Program-made: the position numbers and the translations under genes
Notes under the pieces: model-generated
Database searches by the model: none
The model's input: only the letters and a program-made list of their open reading frames with translations
What the model was told of the DNA's origin: nothing
Shown here: positions 10,060-20,790 of the stretch, piece by piece
Layout: every line of letters begins with the position of its first letter
How positions within the stretch are numbered: position 1 is the stretch's first letter
Assembly: GCF_014650335.1 (NCBI RefSeq)
Contig: NZ_BMUT01000005.1
Location: forward strand, 249,730-313,729
Reading direction: 5' to 3'
DNA length: 64,000 nucleotides
DNA from: Streptomyces hiroshimensis
GTDB taxonomy: Bacteria; Actinomycetota; Actinomycetes; Streptomycetales; Streptomycetaceae

Positions 10060-11307
10060 TCAGCCGGCCTGGGGGGTGCTCTTGCCCCACTCGGACCACG
10101 GCAGGTTCCAGCCGTTGAGCCCGTTGTCCGGCTTGATCGTCTTGTCGTCGGAGTTCTTGACGATCACGACGTCACCGATGAGCGAGTTGTTGAAGAACCA
10201 GGCCGCCGGCGAGTTCGGGTCGCCGCCGCCGCGCTCGTCCTCCAGGCCCACGCAGCCGTGGCTGGCGTTCGCCGAGCCGAAGGTGGACGACCCGGACCAG
10301 TAGTTGCCGTGCAGGAAGGTGCCGGAGGTGGACAGGCGCATCGCGTGCGGCACGTCGGGGATGTCGTACTCGCCCTTGCCGTCACTTCCCGTGAAGCCGA
10401 CGGTGGCGCCGTTCATGCGCGTCACCTCGTGCTTCTCGCTGATGACCATCTGGCCGTTGTACGTCGGGTTGGCGGGGGCGCCGGCGGAGATCGGGATGGT
10501 CTTGAAGACCTTGCCGTCGCGCTCGACCACCATCTGGTGGGACTTGGCGTCGACCGTGCTGACCTGGCTGCGGCCGACGGTGAACTTCAGGGTCTTGCGC
10601 TGCGAGCCGTACACGCCCGGACGGCCCTGGACGCCGTCGAGGTTCAGGTCGACCGTCACCTTCGTGCCGGCCGCCCAGTACTTCTCGGGGCGGAAGTCGA
10701 GGCGGTCGTTGCCGAACCAGTGGCCCTTGACCTCGACGGCCGGCTCGGTGGTCACCTTGACGGCCCGCTCGACGGCCTTGGGGTCTTCGATGCCCCGGCT
10801 GAAATTGATCGATACGGGCATGCCCACGCCGACCGTGCTGCCGTCCTCGGGCGTGAAGTAGCCGACGAAGGTGTTCTGCGGCGTGAGGGTCGTGAACGAC
10901 GCGTGCTTGGCCGACGGCCGGCCGGCCTCGTCCTTGGCCAGGGCGTCGACCGTGTACTGGGTGGACGCGCCCAGGTGTGCCGTGGGCTCCCAGGCGGCGC
11001 CGTCGCCGGTGATCCTGCCCTCGACCGTACGGCCCTTGGCGTCGGCGACCTTGACGGAGGCCAGCTTGCCCTTCTGGGCGGTGACCTTGAGCGCGCCGGA
11101 CGTCTTGACGTCCTTCGTGCCGTCGTCGGGCGTGATGGACACGACGGCTTCCGACGGTCCGTCCGGGACCTTCTTGGCCCCGTTCTTCTTCCCGTCGTCG
11201 TCACCGCCGCCGCAGGCGGTGACCAGCAGCATCAGCGCGCCGAGAAGCAGAGCGAGCAGCCCCTTGCTCCGGGCTGCCCGCCCTCTCGGTATCAGATGCA
11301 CGTTCAA
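10060..11307 (-). CDS. L,D-transpeptidase lipoprotein with Ig-like domains
   Basis: Periplasm-facing peptidoglycan cross-linking enzyme of the LdtMt2 type, about 415 residues. The order is a signal with lipobox VTAC, an acidic/Lys linker, two Ig-like domains, and a YkuD catalytic domain ending in the Trp-rich tail NGWNLPWSEW. The catalytic motif HGNYWSG...SHGCVGL carries the nucleophile Cys352. It would form 3-3 cross-links that bypass beta-lactam-sensitive enzymes. The TTG start has GGGGAG nine bases upstream. A GTG two codons later is possible but its spacing to that site is about 15. Divergent from glgX. Confidence 0.88.
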   Translation of the reverse strand: MNVHLIPRGRAARSKGLLALLLGALMLLVTACGGGDDDGKKNGAKKVPDGPSEAVVSITPDDGTKDVKTSGALKVTAQKGKLASVKVADAKGRTVEGRITGDGAAWEPTAHLGASTQYTVDALAKDEAGRPSAKHASFTTLTPQNTFVGYFTPEDGSTVGVGMPVSINFSRGIEDPKAVERAVKVTTEPAVEVKGHWFGNDRLDFRPEKYWAAGTKVTVDLNLDGVQGRPGVYGSQRKTLKFTVGRSQVSTVDAKSHQMVVERDGKVFKTIPISAGAPANPTYNGQMVISEKHEVTRMNGATVGFTGSDGKGEYDIPDVPHAMRLSTSGTFLHGNYWSGSSTFGSANASHGCVGLEDERGGGDPNSPAAWFFNNSLIGDVVIVKNSDDKTIKPDNGLNGWNLPWSEWGKSTPQAG

Positions 11308-11728
11308 ATCCGTTGTCTCCCCTCGCACGGCCCGCGGCCACGCGGCGCCCCCGAAGCGCGGCTCACGCGCTGGCGATAGATAACCACAGGGCTCCGGCGC
11401 CGCCGTCCCGTGGAATGTCACCGTTGGGTCCCAAATGGGAACGGTGGTACGAGACATGCGGCGGGGGTGAACCCTGTGGCTGAAGGTGAGCATCATAATC
11501 CGGCCACCTGAGTGCTCCGGCCCAGGGTCGGCGCGCTGCCCGCAGGCGGGCAGAGCCCCGCCCGCGACGCCGCCCCGTCCGCCCGGACGCCCCGGCCTGC
11601 CGTCCGATCACACGTGTGAGCGCACGCGTGGTTCTGGGCAGAACTGGGGGCAAGGACGGAACCGCCGCCGCCCGGCACGGGACGCCGGGCGCCCGGCGCG
11701 CTGCCCGCGAGCCGCCGGAGGCGAAGAC
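11308..11728. other. Divergent promoter region, transpeptidase / glgX
   Basis: No gene supported. The part near the transpeptidase gene is somewhat A/T-richer and probably carries its promoter. The part near glgX contains the palindrome listed separately. Confidence 0.45.
11608..11619. promoter_or_regulatory. Perfect 12-bp palindrome upstream of glgX
   Basis: TCACACGTGTGA lies about 110 bases before the glgX GTG start. Perfect dyads of this size can be repressor operators, but no regulator gene is adjacent and chance occurrence cannot be ruled out. Confidence 0.3.
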
Positions 11729-14134
<2,406 letters not shown>

Positions 14135-14168
14135 GCGGTGTCAGTGGTGAACCGTAGTCTCGGTCCTG

Positions 14169-16043
14169 ATGACCGATACCGCTGAACACTCCAGCCCGTC
14201 CGAGAAGAGATCCGCCGTCCGCTCGTTGCTGCGCCTGTGGCCGTACGTGCGGCCGGCGCGCAACAGGATGGCCGCCGGCGCCGCCGTGACCATCGTCGCG
14301 TCCTGCGCCGGCCTCGTCATTCCGCTCGCGCTCAAGTGGATCGTGGACGGCCCGGTCGCCGGCAAGGACCCCTCGGGGGTGTGGCTGGGCGGCGCGCTCG
14401 TGCTCGTGCTCGGGCTGCTGGAGGCGTCGCTCTTCGCGCTGCGCCGGTTCATCCTGGCGCGCCCGCTGGCGCGGGTCGAGGCGGACATGCGGGCGGATCT
14501 CTACGGGCACCTGCAGCGGCTGCCGGTCTCCTTCCACGACCGCTGGCCCTCGGGGCAGCTGCTCTCGCGGGCCACGACGGACCTGATGCTGCTGCGCATC
14601 TTCCTGGCGTTCCCGCTGACGTTCCTGCTGGTCAACGGCGTGACGATCCTCGTGGGCTTTATCGTCCTGCTGATACAGCAGTGGACGCTGGGGCTGGTGC
14701 TGCTCGCCCCGGTGGTGCCGCTGGTGATCCTCTGCACGTATTTCGAGGAGCGCTACTCCCGGGCCGCGCGCACCGCGCAGGACCAGTCCGGCGACCTCGC
14801 GACGGTCGTCGAGGAGAGCGTGCTCGGCATCCGCATCATCAAGGGCTTCGGCCGCCACCGCGGCCAGGAGAAGGTCTTCGCGGCGCTCTCGGGCCGGCTG
14901 CGCGGCACCGAGCTGCGCAAGGCGCACCTGCTGGGGATGCTCTGGGCGGTCATCATGAGCCTGCCGGAGCTGGCGATCGGCGCGGCGCTGGTGCTCGGCG
15001 TGCTGCAGGTCGCCGACGGCGAGCTGTCGGCCGGCACGCTGGTGGCGTTCCTGTCGACGGCGCTGGCGCTGCGCTGGCCGGTGGAGTCCTTCGGTTTCCT
15101 GATCGCGATCGCCAACGAGTCGGCCACGGCCGCCGACCGCTACTTCGAGGTCATGGACGCCCCCGTCCCGGCCGACCCTGCGTCCGGGAAGGCATCCGCG
15201 AAGGCATCCGGAAAGGCGTCCGGGAAGACCTCCGGAAAGGCCCGCGCCGCGAAGGAGCACGGCGGGCTGCGCCTGGAGGGCGTCGGTTTCCGCTACCCCG
15301 ACGCCCCCGCGGACGCCCCGCCCGTCCTGCACGGCGTCGACCTCCACATCCGCCCCGGCGAGACCATGGCCCTCGTCGGCACCACGGGCAGCGGCAAGAC
15401 CACGCTGACCGCCCTCATACCCCGCCTCCACGAGGCGACGTCCGGCCGGATCACCCTGGACGGCGAGGACATCGCCGCGATGCCGCGCGAGCGCCTGCGC
15501 GCGCTGGTCTCCGTGGCCTTCGAGGACCCGACGCTGTTCTCCGCGAGCGTCGGGGAGAACGTCCTGATGGGCGCCGACGCAGGGCGGGAGGCCGATCTGA
15601 CGCGTGCCCTGGAGGTCGCCCAGGCCGGCTTCGTGCACTCCCTCCCCGAGGGCACCGGCACCCAGGTCGGCGAGCAGGGCCTGAGCCTGTCCGGCGGACA
15701 GCGCCAGCGGCTCGCGCTGGCCCGCGCGGTCGTCGGCGACCCCCGCTTCCTCATCCTGGACGACCCGCTCTCCGCGCTCGACGTGCACACCGAGGCCCTG
15801 GTCGAGGCGGCCCTGCGCGAGGTGCTGGCCGGCACGACCGCCCTCGTCGTCGCCCACCGCCCCTCCACGGTCCTGCTGGCCGACCGTGTGGCCCTGCTCT
15901 CCAAAGGACGCATCACCGCCGTCGGCACCCACCACGAACTGCTGCGCACCAGCCGGGAGTACGCCTCGCTCATGGCGGGCGACGAGGACCGGAGTGCCGC
16001 GGCGGACCGGACGCACGCAGGGCACGAGGGAGGCCGGCGATGA
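14169..16043 (+). CDS. ABC exporter subunit 1 (degenerate ATP site)
   Basis: Half-transporter of 624 residues: six-helix type I exporter domain (about 25-320), then an ATPase domain. Walker A is GTTGSGKTT, the signature is LSGGQRQRLALARA, and Walker B is LILDDPLSALD. Asp replaces the usual catalytic Glu after Walker B. The domains are joined by a Lys/Ser/Gly/Ala repeat linker (ASGKASAK..., about residues 339-360). It overlaps the next gene by ATGA, so the two subunits should assemble as a heterodimer. The substrate is unknown; multidrug or lipid export is typical. Confidence 0.9.
   Translation: MTDTAEHSSPSEKRSAVRSLLRLWPYVRPARNRMAAGAAVTIVASCAGLVIPLALKWIVDGPVAGKDPSGVWLGGALVLVLGLLEASLFALRRFILARPLARVEADMRADLYGHLQRLPVSFHDRWPSGQLLSRATTDLMLLRIFLAFPLTFLLVNGVTILVGFIVLLIQQWTLGLVLLAPVVPLVILCTYFEERYSRAARTAQDQSGDLATVVEESVLGIRIIKGFGRHRGQEKVFAALSGRLRGTELRKAHLLGMLWAVIMSLPELAIGAALVLGVLQVADGELSAGTLVAFLSTALALRWPVESFGFLIAIANESATAADRYFEVMDAPVPADPASGKASAKASGKASGKTSGKARAAKEHGGLRLEGVGFRYPDAPADAPPVLHGVDLHIRPGETMALVGTTGSGKTTLTALIPRLHEATSGRITLDGEDIAAMPRERLRALVSVAFEDPTLFSASVGENVLMGADAGREADLTRALEVAQAGFVHSLPEGTGTQVGEQGLSLSGGQRQRLALARAVVGDPRFLILDDPLSALDVHTEALVEAALREVLAGTTALVVAHRPSTVLLADRVALLSKGRITAVGTHHELLRTSREYASLMAGDEDRSAAADRTHAGHEGGRR
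15184..15245 (+). repeat. Short repeats encoding a KASG-type linker
   Basis: Near-identical 12-base units (GGGAAGGCATCC, GCGAAGGCATCC, GGAAAGGCGTCC and so on) encode about five copies of GKAS/AKAS between the membrane and ATPase domains of the first exporter subunit. Slippage of such units probably changes linker length between strains. Confidence 0.7.
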
Positions 16044-17905
16044 CCACCACCGCACCCGACCGCACCAGCGCCGAGGAGGAGCGCACCGCCCCCGCGGCGG
16101 GCGGCGCGAAGGACGGCGATCCCTTCGACGAGGACGTCCTGCCGGCCCCGAAGGGCGCCTCCCGCGCTCTGCTGCGCTCGCTGCTCGCCCCGGCGCGCGG
16201 CCGCGTCCGGCTCGCCGCCCTCGTCATGCTGCTCCAGCAGGCGGCCGTCCAGGCGGGCCCGCTCCTCGTGGCGTTCGCCATCGACCGGGCCGTGCCCGCC
16301 GCCCGCCGCGACGACTACGGCCCGCTGATCGCCGTCGGCACCGCGTATCTGGTGAGCGCCCTGGCCGCGGGCCTGCTGCAGTACGCCTTCGTCCGGCTCT
16401 CGGCGCGCATCGGCCAGAACGTCCTGCTCGACCTGCGCGGCCGGATCTTCCGCCACGCCCAGTCGCTCAGCGTCGACTTCCACGAGCGCTACACCTCCGG
16501 GCGCCTCATCTCCCGCGCGACCACCGACGTCGAGTCGATCCGCGAGCTGATCAACGACGGCCTCCAGGAGCTCATCGGGGTCTGCCTGGCCGTCGTGTAC
16601 ATCTCGGCCACCCTGCTCTACCTGGACTGGGGCATCGGCGCCGTCGCCGTCCTGTCCTTCGTCCCGCTGCAGCTGCTGATGCGCTCCTACCGGCGGCGCG
16701 CGCACGAGGTCTACCGCGAGCGCTCCACGGCCATCGCCTCGGTGATCGTGAAGTTCACCGAGACCATGAACGGCATCCGCCCGGTCCAGGCCTTCCGCCG
16801 CGAGCGCGCCAACGAGGCGCACTTCTCGGAGCTCAACGACCGGCACCGGCACGCGAACACCCGGGCGCTGCTGGAGATGGCCCGCTACGTCTTCCTCTCC
16901 CGCCTCGTGGCCAACGTGGTGCTGGCCGCGGTCGTCCTCTGGGGCGCCTACCGGGTGGCCGGCGACGGCCTGGAGCTGGGCGTGCTCGCGGCCGGGGTGC
17001 TCTACCTGCGGCGGCTGTACGACCCGCTCGACCAGCTGGCGATGTTCCTCAACTCCTACCAGTCGGCCGCGGCCTCGCTGGAGAAGATCGCGGGCCTGCT
17101 CGCCCAGCGGCCGGGCGTGCCCGAGCCCGCCGAGCCGCGGGCGCTGCCGGAGCGGCGGGCCGGGCTGCCCGGACGCGAGGTCGTCTTCGAGGGGGTGCGC
17201 TTCGCCTACCGCACGGGCGGCGAGGTGCTGCCCCGCTTCGACCTGACGCTGGGGGCCGGGCAGACGGTCGCGGTGGTCGGCTCGACGGGTGCGGGCAAGT
17301 CCACCCTCGCCAAGCTCCTGGCCCGCTTCTACGACCCCACCGAGGGCCGGGTGCTGCTCGACGGGGTGCCGCTGGACGCGCTCGCCGTGCCGGAGCTGCG
17401 GCGCGGGGTGGTGATGGTGACGCAGGAGGCGTTCCTGTTCTCCGGCACCGTCGCGGAGAACATCGCCATCGGCCGCCCCGGCGCCACCCGTGAGGAGATC
17501 GAGCAGGCGGCGAAGGCGATCGGCGCCCACGACTTCATCACGGCCCTGCCGGACGGCTACGACACCGACGTGCGCAAGCGCGGCGGCCGGATCTCCGCGG
17601 GCCAGCGCCAGCTGGTCGCCTTCGCGCGGGCCCTGCTCGCCGACCCCGCGGTGCTCATCCTGGACGAGGCCACGTCCTCGCTGGACATCCCGGGCGAGCA
17701 GGCGGTGCAGCGGGCGATGGCCACGGTGCTGCACGGCCGTACGGCGGTGGTCATCGCGCACCGGCTGTCGACGGTCGAGATCGCGGACCGCGTCCTGGTC
17801 ATGGCCGACGGACGCGTCGTGGAGGACGGCTCCCCCGCCGAACTGACCGGCGGCACGGGCCGTTTCGCCGATCTGCACCGGGCCTGGCGGGACAGCCTGG
17901 CCTGA
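16040..17905 (+). CDS. ABC exporter subunit 2 (catalytic ATP site)
   Basis: Second half of the heterodimeric exporter, 621 residues. A 40-residue charged N-tail is followed by a six-helix membrane domain and an ATPase with Walker A GSTGAGKST, Walker B LILDEATSSLD (catalytic Glu kept) and H-loop AHRLSTV. The signature reads ISAGQRQ instead of LSGGQ. Together with the Asp in subunit 1 this gives one degenerate and one competent ATP site, as in TM287/288-type exporters. Translation is coupled to subunit 1 by the four-base overlap. Confidence 0.91.
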   Translation: MTTTAPDRTSAEEERTAPAAGGAKDGDPFDEDVLPAPKGASRALLRSLLAPARGRVRLAALVMLLQQAAVQAGPLLVAFAIDRAVPAARRDDYGPLIAVGTAYLVSALAAGLLQYAFVRLSARIGQNVLLDLRGRIFRHAQSLSVDFHERYTSGRLISRATTDVESIRELINDGLQELIGVCLAVVYISATLLYLDWGIGAVAVLSFVPLQLLMRSYRRRAHEVYRERSTAIASVIVKFTETMNGIRPVQAFRRERANEAHFSELNDRHRHANTRALLEMARYVFLSRLVANVVLAAVVLWGAYRVAGDGLELGVLAAGVLYLRRLYDPLDQLAMFLNSYQSAAASLEKIAGLLAQRPGVPEPAEPRALPERRAGLPGREVVFEGVRFAYRTGGEVLPRFDLTLGAGQTVAVVGSTGAGKSTLAKLLARFYDPTEGRVLLDGVPLDALAVPELRRGVVMVTQEAFLFSGTVAENIAIGRPGATREEIEQAAKAIGAHDFITALPDGYDTDVRKRGGRISAGQRQLVAFARALLADPAVLILDEATSSLDIPGEQAVQRAMATVLHGRTAVVIAHRLSTVEIADRVLVMADGRVVEDGSPAELTGGTGRFADLHRAWRDSLA

Positions 17906-17920
17906 CGGTTTCCCACGTCG

Positions 17921-17973
17921 TCCGCATAGCGGTGCGGTGCTGCCGGAAAAGCTGCACCGCACCGCTATGCGGA
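17921..17973. terminator. Terminator after the ABC exporter operon
   Basis: Perfect 20-bp arms (TCCGCATAGCGGTGCGGTGC and its complement) with a 13-base loop, starting 16 bases after the stop codon. Confidence 0.9.
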
Positions 17974-18364
17974 CCTCGTTCTTTCGTCAACGGACGGATT
18001 CCGGCCAACTTGCCTCCGGACTCCTGACACGTACATGCCTGCGATGGCACTCTTCCCACCACTGACGCGCGGCTTCCCCAGGGCACTGCCGCCGGGCGTC
18101 GGCCGCGTTCCACCGCTTCACCGATTCAGCGATTCATCGGCACGTGCATCGCCTGCTGTCCCCGAGGCCCCACGCCTCCGCACCTTTCGCCCCCGTCCCG
18201 CGGCACCGACCGGCAGCACCCGGCGGCCACCGCACACGGGGACGCACCGCGTTCCACAGCATTTCACCGCACCCGCCGGATTCATCGGACCGGACCCATC
18301 GGACGGGATCCATCGGCCCCAGTTCCACCTGTTCTGCCTGATCTGCCTCGCAGAAGGAGTCAGC
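17974..18364. other. Leader and promoter region of the metalloprotease gene
   Basis: About 390 bases with no supported gene. An open frame in phase with the protease runs through it but lacks a ribosome site, and its composition differs from the coding region. The last 60 bases carry the AGAAGGAG ribosome site. Confidence 0.45.
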
Positions 18365-20659
18365 GTGAGACCCACCCCCCAGAAGAGAGCCGTCGCCGCC
18401 GGCGCACTGGTCGCCGTCTCGGCGATGCTCGCCGTCGGCACCCAGACCGGGACGGCGGCCGCCCGCGCCGAAGACGGCAAGGGCAGCGCACCGCGCCAGG
18501 TCGTCGCCAAGGCCGACCCGGGAGCCATGCCCGCCAAGCTCACCCCCTCGCAGCGCGCCGAACTCATCCGCAAGGCGGATGCGGCCAAGGCGGACACCGC
18601 GCGGACCCTCGGCCTCGGCGCCAAGGAGAAGCTGGTCGTCAAGGACATCGTCAAGGACGTCAACGGCACGACGCACACCCGCTACGAGCGGACGTACGAC
18701 GGTCTGCCGGTGCTCGGCGGCGACCTCGTCGTCGACGCCACCAAGGGCGGAAGCGTCAAGAGCGTCGCCAAGGCGACCAAGGCCCGGATGACGATCGCGA
18801 CGACCACCCCGTCCCTCGCGGCCGCCACCGCCGAGAAGCAGGCCGTCAAGGCCGCGGGCGCGCAGGGCTCGAAGGCCACGAAGGCCGACCGGGCCCCCCG
18901 CAAGGTGATCTGGGCCGCGAGCGGCAAGCCGGTCCTCGCCTACGAGACCGTCGTCGGCGGCCTCCAGGAGGACGGCACGCCCAACGAGCTGCACGTCATC
19001 ACCGACGCGCGGACGGGCAAGAAGCTCTTCGAGTTCCAGGGCGTCAAGCAGGGCACCGGCAACAGCCAGTACAGCGGCCGCGTCACCATCGGCACCTCGC
19101 AGTCGGGCGGCTCCTACCAGCTCAACGACACCTCGCGCGGCGGCCACAAGACCTACAACCTCAACCGCGGCTCCTCCGGCACCGGCACCCTCTTCACCGA
19201 CGCCGACGACGTCTGGGGCAACGGCGGCACGAGCGACGCGGCCACCGCGGGCGTGGACGCGCACTACGGCGCCCAGCTGACGTGGGACTACTACAAGAAC
19301 GTGCACGGGCGCAGCGGCATCCGCGGTGACGGCGTGGGCGCGTACAGCCGGGTGCACTACGGCAGCAACTACGTCAACGCCTTCTGGTCGGACGACTGCT
19401 TCTGCATGACCTACGGCGACGGCTCCGGCAACGCCAAGCCGCTGACCTCGATCGACGTGGCCGCGCACGAGATGACGCACGGCGTCACCTCGGCCACCGC
19501 CAACCTCAACTACGCCGGCGAGTCCGGCGGCCTCAACGAGGCCACCTCCGACATCTTCGCCGCCGCCGTCGAGTTCTGGGCGAACAACCCCAGCGACGTG
19601 GGCGACTACCTCGTCGGCGAGAAGATCGACATCAACGGCAACGGCACCCCGCTGCGCTACATGGACAAGCCCAGCAAGGACGGCCGTTCCAAGGACGCCT
19701 GGTACTCCGGCCTCGGCGGCATCGACGTGCACTACTCGTCGGGCCCCGCCAACCACTGGTTCTACCTCGCCTCCGAGGGCAGCGGCGCGAAGGTGATCAA
19801 CGGCGTCTCCTACGACTCGCCGACCTCCGACGGCCTGCCCGTGACCGGCATCGGCCGGGACAACGCCGCGAAGATCTGGTTCAAGGCGCTGACCGGGCGC
19901 ATGCAGTCCACCACCGACTACGCCGGTGCGCGCGAGGCGACGCTGTGGGCCGCCGGTGAGCTCTTCGGCGTGGGCAGCGAGACGTACAACAACGCGGCCA
20001 ACGCCTGGGCGGCCATCAACGTCGGCGGCCGGGCGACCCCCGGGACCGGTGTCAACATCACCGCCCCGGGCGACCAGACGAGCATCGTGAACACCGCCGT
20101 CTCCCTGCAGATCAAGGCCACCAGCAGCAACTCCGGTGCCCTGAGCTACTCGGCCACCGGCCTGCCCGCGGGCCTGTCGATCAACGCCTCCTCCGGCCTG
20201 ATCTCCGGCACGCCGACCACCACCGGCACCGGCAATGTGACCGTCACGGTCAAGGACTCGGCGGGCAAGTCCGCCAGTACGTCCTTCAAGTGGACCGTGA
20301 ACACCACGGGCGGCGGCAGCGTCTTCGAGAACACCACCCCCGTCGCGATCCCGGACGCGGGCGACGCCGTGACCTCGCCGATCGTCGTGACCCGCAGCGG
20401 CAACGGCTCCTCCGCCCTCAAGGTGGACGTGAACATCACCCACACCTACCGCGGTGACCTGCAGATCGACCTGGTCGCCCCCGACGGCAAGACCTGGCGT
20501 CTGAAGGACTCGGACTCCTGGGACTCGGCGGCGGACGTGAAGGCCAGCTACACGGTCGACGCGTCGGCGGTCTCCGCGACCGGTACGTGGAAGTTGCAGG
20601 TGCAGGATGTGTACTCCGCGGACAGTGGTCAGATCAACAGCTGGAAGCTGAGCTTCTGA
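18365..20659 (+). CDS. Secreted M4 (thermolysin-family) metalloprotease
   Basis: Extracellular zinc protease precursor of 764 residues. A signal peptide is followed by an FTP/PepSY-type propeptide to about residue 210. The catalytic domain has the zinc motif HEMTH (368-372), with third ligand Glu392 in GGLNEATSDIF, exactly 20 residues after the second His as in thermolysin. The C-terminus adds a putative Ig-like domain (ITAPGDQTSIVNTAVSLQ) and a proprotein-convertase P domain (TPVAIPDAGDAVTSPIVV...). The GTG was chosen for its AAGGAG site. Its likely role is nutrient protein degradation. Confidence 0.92.
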   Translation: MRPTPQKRAVAAGALVAVSAMLAVGTQTGTAAARAEDGKGSAPRQVVAKADPGAMPAKLTPSQRAELIRKADAAKADTARTLGLGAKEKLVVKDIVKDVNGTTHTRYERTYDGLPVLGGDLVVDATKGGSVKSVAKATKARMTIATTTPSLAAATAEKQAVKAAGAQGSKATKADRAPRKVIWAASGKPVLAYETVVGGLQEDGTPNELHVITDARTGKKLFEFQGVKQGTGNSQYSGRVTIGTSQSGGSYQLNDTSRGGHKTYNLNRGSSGTGTLFTDADDVWGNGGTSDAATAGVDAHYGAQLTWDYYKNVHGRSGIRGDGVGAYSRVHYGSNYVNAFWSDDCFCMTYGDGSGNAKPLTSIDVAAHEMTHGVTSATANLNYAGESGGLNEATSDIFAAAVEFWANNPSDVGDYLVGEKIDINGNGTPLRYMDKPSKDGRSKDAWYSGLGGIDVHYSSGPANHWFYLASEGSGAKVINGVSYDSPTSDGLPVTGIGRDNAAKIWFKALTGRMQSTTDYAGAREATLWAAGELFGVGSETYNNAANAWAAINVGGRATPGTGVNITAPGDQTSIVNTAVSLQIKATSSNSGALSYSATGLPAGLSINASSGLISGTPTTTGTGNVTVTVKDSAGKSASTSFKWTVNTTGGGSVFENTTPVAIPDAGDAVTSPIVVTRSGNGSSALKVDVNITHTYRGDLQIDLVAPDGKTWRLKDSDSWDSAADVKASYTVDASAVSATGTWKLQVQDVYSADSGQINSWKLSF

Positions 20660-20701
20660 TCGTTCCCTGCGGGCTGTACGTGGCTGGTCGCGCAGTTCCC
20701 C

Positions 20702-20719
20702 GCGCCCCTTAAGGGGCGC
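20702..20719. repeat. 18-bp palindrome within a recurrent Streptomyces intergenic sequence
   Basis: GCGCCCCTTAAGGGGCGC is a perfect palindrome preceded by GTCGCGCAGTTCCCC. From memory, this phrase recurs downstream of many Streptomyces genes and behaves as a dispersed terminator-like repeat. It follows the protease stop by about 40 bases. Confidence 0.6.
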
Positions 20720-20728
20720 ACCTGAACC

Positions 20729-20771
20729 GGGCGCCGTCCGGGGTGAGCAACGACTCCCCCGGACGGCGCCC
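20729..20771. terminator. Terminator between the protease gene and glgP
   Basis: A 15-bp GC stem (GGGCGCCGTCCGGGG with its complement) around a 13-base loop, placed between two convergent genes. Confidence 0.85.
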
Positions 20772-20790
20772 TACGCACGTGCGGGCCGCG

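Noticed and set aside
11486..11728. 81-codon N-terminal extension of GlgX
   Set aside because: A clear GGAGG-GTG start lies at 11729 and the extension has no homologous features.
14237..16039. Fusion of the second exporter subunit with an upstream 600-residue extension
   Set aside because: The extension is an Arg/Pro/Gly-rich shadow frame of the first subunit; the ATGA overlap gives a natural start at 16040.
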